Shown piece after piece: positions 44,025 to 54,858 of a stretch of DNA of 64,000 nucleotides. A model generated the notes under the pieces. It searched no databases, was not told the DNA's origin, and was given only the letters and a program-made list of their open reading frames with translations. Position 1 is the first letter of the stretch; every line of letters starts with the position of its first letter. The position numbers and the translations under genes were made by a program. The stretch lies in contig OY723249.1 in the NCBI GenBank assembly GCA_963210315.1, positions 186,001 through 250,000 on the forward strand, given 5' to 3'. Origin of the DNA: Rhynchopus euleeides. Its lineage: Eukaryota > Euglenozoa > Diplonemea > Diplonemida > Diplonemidae.

Positions 44025-47000
44025 CTAAGGGCGCACGGCAGCAGCGTGGGAGGAAAAGAGCGGTGAGTCGGGTTCGCGCATCGCCGCTATTCGCACCTGC
44101 AGGGTTGCGTTCTCGCCTGTCAGGCGGTTGATGTCATCCTGCAGCAGGACCATCTTCTCCTTCATGCCATGCACGCGGGTCTCGACAGCCACACGCAGCT
44201 GGGCTGCATCCTGCTGCCGCTGGGCGAGCTTGCGCTGTGGGGTGGTGAGGCGCGGGGTGGGGTGCATCGGCTGCAGAGCGAAGCAAGTGCAGCTGCCGCA
44301 TCCCGCCATACCTCAAGGCCCGCGCGGTCATCCTGCAGAGCCTGCAGCTCCTCACGCAGGGGGTGCACGCTCTGCGTCAGGGCTTGCGTTGTGCCCAGCT
44401 CGTGCTGCAGCACCTCCATCCGCATGTCCTTCTCTGCGTTGAGCGCCTCGAGGCGTGTGATCTCGCGCTGCGAGTCGAGGTACTGCCCCTGCAGCTTGTC
44501 ACGCTGGCCTGCAACGAGCTGCTTGTCTTCGTCGGACTGTGGCGGGGGGGGGCGTAATAATTCTACCGAAGTACTTCTGGACCTCGGGGGTCCAAACCGA
44601 TTGGACCTTTTTTCCAGTCCAGAGTGGTTTGCTGTTAGAACTGGCACTTGTCATTTTTTTTCATTGATAACTCCCTCATTCACACACCCCCACACACAAG
44701 CTTTCACAAGCGTAAACGGGACTTACCCAGCCCCCTTGACTGAGACGCAGGCGGTGTCGGGTGGCGGCAGAGCTGAAGATCCATAAGAAGGTTGCCCCCT
44801 TAGGGAAGAGTGGCCTGGTGTGGTCGGCCGACGATCAGTTGGCGATCGCGAAGAGGTGTGTTGACTGCGGCTCCAGCAAGACCCTCCTCTGGTGGAATTG
44901 CCCACTGAAAAACAGCCGGGATATTTCGAAGGGGTCGTGTCTCCGCCCCCCCCTTCCCCATCAGGCCTGCAAATACGGTTTGGGGGTCCGGGAAAGTAAG
45001 GCAACCCTCTAACTCCCAAAAATAGGGCGGGAGTCGGGAGTCGGGAGTCGTCCGTATTTACAGCCTTGCCCCCATACTGAGAAAACGCCATGTATCGTCC
45101 CAACCCCCAAACTGGTCTGGACCGGACAAATTATGGACCTCAGGGGGTCTGGAGGCGGATTGGACCTTTTTTTTACGGTTCATATGTATTCCGTTTACGG
45201 TGGATGTGGGCATGCGGTGTTCCTCCTACGCACACACACACCCTCCTCCAACCTTCTGAGAGAGGGAAGCGTCACTCTGCACTACACCCTGCACCCCTCC
45301 GAGGCAGCATGTGCCAAACACCTCCAGCCAACACCTCTAACCTGTGGAGCGAAGGCCTCCGCAATACTGCCTCACCAACCGCAGGTCAGCAGAACCACTG
45401 GGTGGGGTTGGCCCTCGCAAGGCCCAATGTGGCATACCTTGCGCCGCAGCGCCGCTGCACGCTCGGTGTCCGCCTTCACCTCCTGCTCTCGCGCCTTGAG
45501 GCCCTTCTCGAAGCCCTCGACCAGCAGGTTTCGTCTCTGCAGCTCGTCCTGCGCCTCCTGCTCCTTCATTGCAACCACCTTGTGCAGGCCGCTCCTCTCC
45601 GCCTCGAGGTCTGCCACTGCCTGCTTCAGCTGCAGCACCTTGGCAGACTCCTTCCCCTTCTCCTCGGCGGCAGCGCGCTTCTGCGTGTGGTACTCCTCGC
45701 GCTCCTTCTGCAGCTGCGCACGGGTGGCATGCAGCGCCTCCTTCAAAAGGCCTGCCTCCAGCTCGACTGTCTTCTTCTCGTCGTGCCCCTGCTGCACGCT
45801 GCCCTGCAGGTCGATCAGCTGTGGTGGCAGGGGGTGGTGAGGGGTGAGGAGGCAGTCAGTTTCAACCCGCCCCTCTCCTTGGCTGTGCTGGCTGTGGGTT
45901 GGATGCCTGTTCCTTCATGCTGCCCCAACTGCTACAACGGTGCAGCCTCATGCAGCAACAAGACACAAAGCTCAGCTGCAGGGAGGCAGGCATACCTGGC
46001 TCTGTGCTTCCAGCAGGTCGCGGTTGACAACCGACAGCTTCTCCTGCGAGGCCTCCGCCTCGCGTTGGTGCGTTTGGCGCTCCTTCGCGATGAGGTCCTT
46101 CACACGCTCGTTGGCTCGCTGCAGACGTGTGATCTCGTCATCCTTATCCCGCAGCTGCACCCGCAGCAGGGACACCTCACCCTGGGCGACGTTCGACTTG
46201 GCATCCGCCTCGTCGTTAGCATTGGCTGCTGCGTGCAAGCGACCCTGCAGGATCTTCAGCTGGTCTTCAGTCCGTGCGCGCTCTGCCTCGTGGGCACGGA
46301 TGAAGTCATTGCGTTCTTGCTGGAAGTCGCTCGCAGCCTGCAGAAGCTTGTACCGCAGCACCTGCACCTCCGACTCCATCTCCGCCACACGCGCCTGCAC
46401 CGCTTCGAACTTTGTGTTGTAGTCCGCCTCCTTCTCCAGGCCAGACTGACGCGCCTTCTCCCGCTCGGCATCCCGCTGCTGCACCAGCTTCTCGTTGCGC
46501 TCGCCGAGCTGCCCCAGCGACGCCTCCGCGTTGCGCTGCGCAGCCTTTGCCGCCTCCAGGTCCGACATCAGCTCCTCCCGCTCCACCTCCCACTGCAGCC
46601 GCAGCGTGTCCCGCTCCGACTCCAGCTTGTGCTGCGTGTCCTTCGTGGCACGGCTGAGCTCCTCAGAGCGCCGCATCGCCTTCGACCGCTCCGTCTCCAG
46701 GCTGGCCGTCACACCCGCAAGGTTCTGCCGCAGGTCATTCACCTCGTCCCTCAGAGAGCACTCAGACAGGCGCACGCGCGCCAGCTCCGCATCCAATGCC
46801 TGCTTCTCCTGCTCCACACGCGAGAGGACAGAGGACACATCGCGCACCTTGGTGTGCCCCTTCGACGCCTCGTCGTTGCGCATCATCCTCTCCTGCTCCA
46901 GGGTTGTGTTGAGGTTCGAAGCGCGCGACGCATGCTGCGCGACCTGATCCTCCAGGCTCCGCGCGCGCAGCAGCGCGTCGTGCAGCTCCAACTCACGCGC

Positions 47001-47861
47001 GTTCGCCTTCGCCTCTGCCTCTGCGGCCCTCCGCTTGTCCTGCGCAGCGACGGACTCCGCCTCCTGCAGCGTCTTGCGGCACAGCTGCAGCTGGGTATCG
47101 CTCTCCATCGCCGCCTTCTTCGTCGCAGCGATGCTCGCCTCCAGGTTGCCTATCTCGCGCATCTGGCACGCCTCGATCCCTGCCAGCTCCTCCACCTGCC
47201 TGTCCCGCGCATCCAGCTCCACGCGGAAGCTGTCCCGCTCCTTCTCCACCTCGCCCCGCAGCGACTGCAGCACGACCGCCAGCTCCTGCGTCTTGTCCTC
47301 CATGGCCTGCATCTTGAGGCGCTGCTCCAGGGAGGCCACCTCCGACACGAGGCGGGCCACGCGTGCCTCGTGCTCCGCATCGCGCGCCTCCATCTCCTTT
47401 GCGTGCAGCATGTTCTGCTTCAGGACACGCTCGAAGTCGGCCTGCTTGTGGGCCACGAGGTCCATCAGCTCGGCTATCCTCACGTCAGCCTCCTGCAAGG
47501 AGGCACGCAGGCGGGGCTCTTCGGCAACAGAGGATGTGTTGCGGTGTGCCGTCTGCAGGTCTTCGTGCAGCTTGCGGAGGAGGTCGTCCTTCACACGCAG
47601 CTTGAGGGCGTGGTCACGCTCGGTGTTCTGATGCTGTATCTCCAGGTCCTTCGTGCGGTCCGTCAGGCGGGCCACGTCGCGCCGCAGAGACGCTGCCTCA
47701 GCCGCATCGCCCGGTGCACTAAAGGACCCCGTAATATTCTGCGCATGCACCGCCATGTTGCCTCCTGCCAGAACGCCCTCTGCTGGGTCACGCCCCGAAG
47801 CCGACCCTCGTCGCGCTGCGAACAGCACTGCAGGGGAAGGGGTCTCCACACGGTGCCCCAT
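44025..47861 (-). CDS. Long coiled-coil protein, four exons (893 aa)
   Basis: Exons, in gene order: 47861-45996, 45818-45438, 44536-44312 and 44234-44025. All junctions are phase 0, with donors GTATGCC, GTATGCC and GTATGGC and acceptors CCACAG. The product is almost entirely heptad-rich alpha helix from about residue 50 to the end, for example ARLTDRTKDLEIQHQNTERD and EKEADYNTKFEAVQARVAEM, with a short low-complexity head. No motor, FHA or other globular domain is seen. Such proteins are common at centrosomes, basal bodies, Golgi and cytoskeletal fibres, but sequence alone does not place it. Intron 2 (901 bp) is far longer than the other two (177 and 77 bp) and holds repeat-derived sequence. 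Confidence 0.85.
44566..45200. mobile_element. Decayed CCGTAAACGG-type element in an intron
   Basis: The right end, read as its complement, is CCGTAAACGGAATACATATG followed by AACCGTAAAAAAAAGG, like the left end of the 36841 element. The left end TACCGAAGTACTTCTGG is more diverged, and the right TA is missing. Phrases with GGATTGGACC occur near both ends. It accounts for most of intron 2 of the coiled-coil gene. Confidence 0.45.
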
Positions 47862-49237
47862 TGCAGCCGCCAGGCTGCTGCCTGCCTGGTGGTTGGAGTG
47901 GTGGTGGTGGAGTTACTGAACCCTTCACTTCTGTTTGACAGGCCGGTCCCTGGTTAGAAGGCGTCGACATCTGGGGGGGGGGGGGGGGGGGGGCCAACAT
48001 CAAGGAGAGTTTCTGTTTGCCGCCACGCCGCCCCAGTCTCATCGCTGAAGGGGGGGTCGGGCGACAAAGAGGGAGACTTCTCGCCCGAGCGGGTGATTTT
48101 GCGCGTTCTACCCAGTGTTCTCGCGACCGGAGGAGTCGGAGGAGTTCCTCAAAAAAAATTAAAAAAATCAGACGCCGGAGGAGTGGAGGAGTGGAGGAGC
48201 TCCTCCGGGAAAAAAAATATTTGGGACCTGGCTGCGGAGGAGCCCTTTACAGCAGTCATGAAACCGTTTACCGCACCGTATATTGCTCTCTCATGACGAA
48301 AGAGCAACACCAACCGCATGTGACTCTCCGCTTTGCTTCGACTGTGGAGCGTACTCGGGGACGAGGCTGACAAATGTTCACTACCGTGGCCTCCGGCGGC
48401 TGGGGGGCTCTGCCCCCCAGACCCCCCTGTGACATGCATCCCATAGCCAAGTCCTTGTATGCGATCATGACACCTCGGGAAAGAGGTCATCTAGGAACGG
48501 AACGCTTCGGCATCCTCCTTCTGGCCAACTCAGACGGAAGCTGTTGCGTCGCATTGCATGCGTGTCGCGTCGCATGTGTGTGACTGTCGTTCGCACCCGG
48601 CCGCTCAGGATCGTGGTCTCGCGCGCCGAAGGCGCGCGAGAAACATTTTCAGGGTGGAAAAAATTTTTCCAGGTCCAAAAAAACGCAAAGAAAAACTCCT
48701 CCGCACTTTCTGAAAATCCCAAAAGTCGCGAGAACACTGGTTCTACCAAAAAAAAAAGAGAAGGGGTGGGGGCGTGTGGGCAGGGTGTGTGGCCCCTTCG
48801 TCCATGTTCTGTTTCCCTGCCTTCTGCCGCGTATGATTGACTTGCTGCGGAGGGGAGGGGGTGGGGAGGGCAGTGCCTGTCTGGGGGGGGCACCCACCCC
48901 ATGGCACTGCCGCCACCACCGCCGCCCCCTGATGTGACGCCTATGATGGAACAGAAATAGCTGGAGCTGGGCAGCAAGCATGCCAGGTTGGCCCCCCCCG
49001 GCACCAGCCGCCGCGCGATGGGGCAAGGGTGCGGCAGAACAGAAAGGCGCGCGCGAGGGGCTGTGGTGGGGAGGGGGCATGGCCAGCAAAGCGGAAAAAT
49101 CCCGAAAAAAATGCACGATAGCAACACAAGAGGCACGACTTTTCTCCGGAGGGGGGCTTGGAGAACACCCACTCCACCCCACCCCACACCACACCACAGC
49201 GTGCGGAGGAGGGGGGCCGCAGTTGGCATCTGGGAGG
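47862..49237. other. Intergenic, with one GC-hairpin motif (48373-48432)
   Basis: It contains a poly-G run at about 47972-47991, GGAGGAGT tandem units (48130-48215) and the seventh GC-hairpin copy, again on the plus strand. No gene is seen. Confidence 0.6.
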
Positions 49238-52200
49238 CTATGCTTCCTTCTCTCGCAGCACGGAGGAACCCACTGTGTCGTCCAGCTTTGCGTGCTCGAT
49301 GACAAGATGGCGCCCGTACAAGTGAGTGTTTGCCAGCTTCTTCCGTGCGGCGAGGGCTTCCTGGGGGGTGGTGAACTCGACGAAGGCGAAACCGCGGTGC
49401 GGCCGCTTCGCGCCTCCGGCACCCCGCTCCCCTGCGGTCTTGCGCGGGAGACGCACGCTCTTGACCTGGCTGAACGCCTCGAACAGCTTGGCCACGTCCT
49501 CCCTCTTTGCCTCGAAGGGGACGTTCTTCACAGTCAACTTCAGCGGGTCGAAGCCGTCGGGGCAGCCCTCCAGTGCCTGTGCCGCATCCACCTTGTCCTG
49601 CTTGGCGAACTCGCAGTTGAGCTGGCGCTGCATCAGCGTCTTGCCCTGTGGTGGTGTGATGGGTGGTGGTGGTGGTGGCCTAATTTTTGTAGAACGCGCA
49701 AATCACCCGCTCGGGCGAGAAGTGTGTTAAGCCTAAAAAGGAGCTGTGGCAGCAATGTGGGCGTGTAGTCTGCATCATTTGCTTCTCTGCCTTATCAGTA
49801 CATTCATCTTCCTTCTGCAGATTAACACCCTGGTTGCATAATATAGCTGGAGTCGTGCAGGATCATTCGTGAAGAAATACGTAAGGTAAACGAGAAAAGG
49901 TTTTTCGTTGATGGCACGACAAGAAAATTTTGCGGAAGTGTTGGTGTGTGATTGGCAGGCGCATAAGACTGTGTGTGACGGCAAGCACCTAGCACTTCCC
50001 CTATCGCTGCATTTCCGCCTGACAAGCACCTTGTTGGACGAGACAGTTGGAAGAGACTACCAAAAATTAACCGGTTGGGTCAAGATGACGACTGTGTGGC
50101 GACTGTGTGGTGCCGTGGTGCACTTCGCACGCGACGGCGGAGGGGTGGTGTGCTCGGTGCGGGGGCGAAGACTGTGTGCATGGACACGAACCTGGGTGAG
50201 ATGCGCGTGATTAACAGAACAGCCTGCAGTTTCCTACAGGAACCACACAGCCACCATGTCTGATAACCAGTACCATATGCTCCTGCGCATTCGGGACGTG
50301 GACTCAGCGGTCGACGACCTCGTGAGGCACGTCGGCCTACTGGGGTGCGCTCGCGTGTCATCGGCTGCTGCGGGCGCCCGCGGAGGCCGCGAAAGTGCCG
50401 GGGGCCCCTCTCCACCTTGGAGGCAATGGAAGTGGACGAGGTGATGCGCGGCGCGGTAGTTGACGTGGCGGGGTATCGCGATGGCGACCGCCTGGAGGAC
50501 CGCATGGAGGGCGGTGGCGGGGTGGTGACCCGCGCGGAGCTGCAGCTGGCGATGGATGCCTTGGTGTCTCGCCTGACGCGTGAGTTGGGTCCCAGGGTGC
50601 ATGCCAACGCGGCAGACCCGTGCGGACCAGCCCCTTCGGATCAAACAAAACACATTCCGTACGATGGTGGCAAATGTGGCAGAAACAGGACATACGTGGA
50701 TCGCAGCGAGGGCACGCGTTGCTGCAGATGAGTTCTTCATCTGCACAAAACCATAACCCTTGTTGGGCGGCATGCGCACAGTGGCGATGCGCTTGGTGTC
50801 TGCAGCAGACATGCAGCTCTTGATGAACCGCTCGAAGTCCTCCTGGTTGATGCTGAAGGCAATGTTTGTGATGTACAACGTCTGCGAGTCCTCGAAGATA
50901 TCCTCCTCGTCGTCCGCCCCTGCCGCCTTGGCAGCTGCCGCAGGCTGCGCCTCCACCACCTCCTTCGGCTTCGGCGCCTCGACGTTCCTCTCGTCGACAT
51001 CCTTCAGCGCCCCCACAGGCGCCCACTCCAGGAAGAGCGGCACCTTGTTGAAGGGCCGGAAGGCCAGCTTGCGGAAGGCAACCTTTGCCTGTGATGTGGG
51101 TGGGTGGGGTGGTGTTTACAAATCGACCCCCACCGCGTTTGCCAGTCCGGTGTGTCGCATGCGCTGCCTGTGGGGCAACCGACACCGAAGGGTTCAACAC
51201 AACAAGGGCCCCTCAACCTCTCAACGTAGCCCCCTCTTAAACCGGCATCGCTTGCCACCTTTTTGCATACCTCCTGTGCGGTGACAAAGCGAATCAGCGC
51301 GATGGTTGCCTCCTTGGGAGACACAACCCTGTCGACAGCACCGAAGCCGTTGAAAAGCGCCGAAAGGTCAGACACCTGTTGTCGCGTGTGGTGTGTGGAC
51401 GGTTGGGTGAGCAATTGATGGTGTGTGGGGTGCAGGGGTGTGTGAGGTGCCCTGCCGAGGGCGGAGAGTCCAGAACACACCTTCGTCTGCTTCGGCAGGT
51501 TCTTCACCAGAATCACCCGATCGCTGCGCTTCCGGGTCCGGTTCGCATCCGCGAGGGCCGAGAGGTCAAGCCCCTCGTCGCTGAACATCTCACGCACCTC
51601 CGTCGTCAGGTGCGCCTCACCCATCGCCAGACGGGTCGCGATGTCCTTCGTGCCCTTCTCCACAAGGCTGCGGGGGGAGGGTTGCGTGGCATGCATGCAT
51701 CACAAAACCCACATGACGTATCCACCACCCGCCCCTCGGCCCTGGCACCCCGCCATACCTGTTCTTATCGACGTTCATCCGCTGCGCCAGCGCCGCTGCC
51801 ACCGTGTCACCACTCATGAACAGGGAGTTCCACCTGTCGGGGTTTGCCTGCTCCGCCTTCTCCTTCATCTCCTTCAGCTTCTTATAAGAGGACTTCTGTG
51901 CCGACTCCTCCTCTTTCTCATAGGGGTTCGATGCAGCAGAGTCGACCGCCAGCACACGCCCCTGGAAAATGCAGCCGTTGAGGGCGCGGTATGCCTGCAG
52001 GGCCTGCTCGGGGATGGCGTACTGCACAAAAGCAACGCCCTTGCTCTGCTGGCTGTCGCGGGTCAGCGGGATATGCGCCTCCGCAACCACGCCGTGCGAC
52101 GCGCAGTACTCCTTCACCTCGTCCTCCGTCGCTCCGAACGCCAGGTTGCGCAGGAAGAGCCGCCCGCTCTCCATGATCTCCCCCTCCACCTCCTCCGCAG

Positions 52201-53143
52201 GCCGCTGCGGCGCCTTGCCGCTGCCATCCGCCCCAGGGGCTGCTGCTGCTGCTGCCGCTGCCGCTGCTGCGGCAAGCGCCCCGGGTGAGGAGCCAGCACC
52301 GCCACCACCCACAGAGATGGTGTTGGCACGCACAGCCTTCCTTGCACGCTTCGCAGCAGGCTCGGCACCTGTTGTGGGCGATGACGACACGAGGGCTGTG
52401 GAGGGCAGCGCCTCCTGCTTTTTGGAGGTCGCAATGTCCTCCTTCTGCTCGCTAAGCGGCTTCTGCTTTGCCTTGAAGAAATCGAGATCGGACATGGTGT
52501 TGAGGCGCTCCTGACGCTCCCGCTCCTGCTCAGAGGTGAGGGAGGCCACAGACGCGGCATCGTCGTCGTCGTCATCCGACTCGCCACCACCCATCTTGAT
52601 GTCACCCGCGTCCTCCATGTCGTTCTCCCAGATCTTGCGGTTCGCCGTCCCCTTCGTCGCCTCCAGGAAGTTGCGGAACACACGGTCCTTCTTGTCGTCC
52701 TGCTTCTGCTTCTTCGCGTCATCCACGCGCTTCTGCGCGTCGTCTGCCAGGCGCTGCGCCTCCTCGACGCGCTGCTGCTGCGCCTTCTCCTCGCGCTCGC
52801 GCTCCTCAACCTTGCGCTTGGTGTGCCGGCTCCAGGCCTGCTTCTGGATGTTCTGATCCCCAATCTGCTTCGCAAACTCCACGGTCATCTTCGTGGTGTT
52901 GTAGTAGCTGTTGTTCAGCTTCCGCACAGCACCCGCCGCCTGCTCCTCCTTCTTGAAACCCAGGAAGGCCATCCGCGGGCGGTTCGTCTTCGGGTTCCGG
53001 ATAATCGCGCAGTCCGTCACCTCACCGCAAACCCCGAAGTGCTCCTTCAGGCGGCGCGAGTCCACGCTCACGGGAAGCCCCACAACGCGGATACGCGACG
53101 ACGCGCCCTCTGGGGCCTGACCGCCCCCATCCCTGACGCTCAT
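49238..53143 (-). CDS. MRD1: MRD1/RBM19, five-RRM ribosome biogenesis factor, five exons
   Basis: Exons, in gene order: 53143-51759, 51667-51481, 51375-51271, 51088-50696 and 49645-49238, giving about 825 residues. Junctions are phase 2, 0, 0, 0; donors are GTATGGC, GTGTGTT, GTATGCA and GTATGTC. MRD1/RBM19 binds U3 snoRNA and pre-rRNA for 18S processing in the nucleolus. RRM1 (IRVVGLPVSVDSRRLKEHF) is followed by a long charged, helical and acidic linker, RRM2 (RLFLRNLAFGATEDEVKEYC), the family-specific region (NRTRKRSDRVILVKNLPKQT), the degenerate RRM3 ending VPLFLEWAPVG, RRM4 (LYITNIAFSINQEDFERFI) and RRM5 (KLTVKNVPFEAKREDVAKLF with GFAFVEF). FLEWAPVG after the third RRM is the hallmark of this family. 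Five RRMs match fungal Mrd1 (animals have six). Confidence 0.92.
50256..50590 (+). other. Possible antisense ORF pair inside MRD1 intron 4
   Basis: Plus-strand frame 50256 onward (MSDNQYHMLLRIRDVDSAVD) and, one shift later (about 50390), EAMEVDEVMRGAVVDVAGYR and RAELQLAMDALVSRLTREL have GC-rich third positions like real genes. Together they could encode about 105 residues, but the frame change is unexplained and no family is recognised. It may be a nested gene or chance. Confidence 0.25.
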
Positions 53144-54858
53144 CCTGAGGCCAGAAGAGGGTGGGGGGCTGGGCAGGAGGGCGGGTGGTAGTGGTAGGGT
53201 GTAGGGGGAGGGGGGAGGGGGGGGGAGGTGTTTGTACTCCCCTTCCGCCGTGTGTAGCAGTTCTGAGAGCGAGAGAGAGAGGGGGGGGGGGGTGGGTGTG
53301 GGGTGGGTGGGGTCGTGTGGGTCACTCAGGAGGCTGCATCCGCCTGATGCAGCAACGGATGGGGGGAGTGAGGAGGGGGCCCGCTGTCTGTAGTAATGTC
53401 GATACGTACCCCGTGAGGAAACCGGCCGCCTCAGCACGCTGCTGTATGGAGGGTGGGTGCCCTCAGAGGGTTTCCTTGCCAACCTTGCCGGCAGCTCTGC
53501 AAGCAAGTGGAATCAATCATACTCGGTTCGCTTCAGTGTAGACACCCCGCCCAGCAACTGTAGGAGAACAGTTCCGGGCTACTTTTTTTTGAGCGCACAA
53601 GGCTGTGTTGAGGCCCTGCGAAGAAGTGACATGAAGGTGTCTAACCCAAAAAAGCTTCAGTTGTACGATTTCCTTCGATACTTCGCGACTTCGTTCCACT
53701 CCGTCGCTCGGCACGAGTAAGAATAACCACAAAGGGGGGTGGGTAGGGTGGGTATTGAAAGTGTCCCTGCGCTTTGTTCGGCACTTTTTGCTTAGGTTTC
53801 TCTTTTTTGCGTTGACGCTTCCAAAAAAAGAGGGGGGGGGGGGAATGGGGGGTAGCGAATTAGGAGAAAAGGAAACACTAGGGATGACGTCCCTTTGACT
53901 CGATGCATGTCATACCCTTTCACTTGATAAACAGTCTCAATGTAAGGAGTAGGGGGGGGACTTTTTTGATTATCGAGGGTGAAAGGAAAACCAAGCCTCT
54001 CAATAAAAGGGTAGGGGGGGGGGGGGCTACTAGGGGGGAGGGGGGAAGAGGGGCAGCCTTGCCCACCCCAAAGAGTCCGGGTTTTGTTTGTGCGCACGAG
54101 CGGCAAAAAAAGATCAATCTCCTCACCCCTGCCGTGCTTGCTCTTTCAGATTGAAGCCTCCTTGTTGACCCCCCTCCAGACGCACTGAAGGGTGTTTTCA
54201 ACGAGTTGATTCACAAGGAGGAATCTGATTGTCCCCTCCCCAAGGCCCCGATGGATGCTAATAATAAAGGACAGGAGCGGGGCAGGGAGGGGTTGCACAC
54301 CATAGCCTTGTATGGTCGCAAGATGCGAAAGAACAGGGGGAGCGAGAGAAAGGGGCGGGGTGGGGGGGGGGGGCTGGAAAAAGGAACAACAATCAAAAAG
54401 TAATGACAACCCCGTCGCATAGCGTGCTCCGCGTTGTGGGGTGGGGGGATACGGGTGGCACGCCACCGTTTGACCAGCATTCTGGCGTGTGGGTGGGTGG
54501 GGGGGGGAGGGGGGAGGGGGGAGGGGAGGGGGGCTGTCACAGGGGCAGGGGTAACATTTTGCCATTTTTTTCTACTTTGCCTCCACACCCTGTCTGAGTC
54601 AGGCCTTGAAATGCGGTCCAGAAGCAGCCTAGACCATCCAGCTGCGCCGCATGATGATCTTTTGAAAAACACGCAGCGAGGTGCCGTCGAGGCACCACAG
54701 CCACCACAGCTGGACGCAGCCCGGAGGTGTGTGTCTGGGGCAGCCCTGGGACAGATTGCAGGTATGGGGGGCTCAGACGGAGTGAGGGGCAAAAACTCAA
54801 AAAATTCGCACGGTTACGTTCGGTCGGTGAGGCTTGACCCCCCACCCCAGCTGCGGCC
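53144..54858. other. Intergenic, with short dispersed repeat (53541-53720)
   Basis: G-rich tracts near 53280-53295, 53830-53845 and 54500-54535. The CAGCAACTGT-family repeat at 53541-53720 is its longest copy here. No domain-bearing frame was found. Confidence 0.55.

Noticed and set aside
45190..45205. Another possible CACGGTGG-type end (TTACGGTGGATG)
   Set aside because: It lacks CAC before GG and has no partner end. It fits better as the tip of a decayed CCGTAAACGG element.
45090..47957. Long plus-strand open frame opposite the coiled-coil gene
   Set aside because: Leu/Arg/His-rich antisense shadow of GC-rich exons. It runs through introns without respect for splice sites and has no domain.
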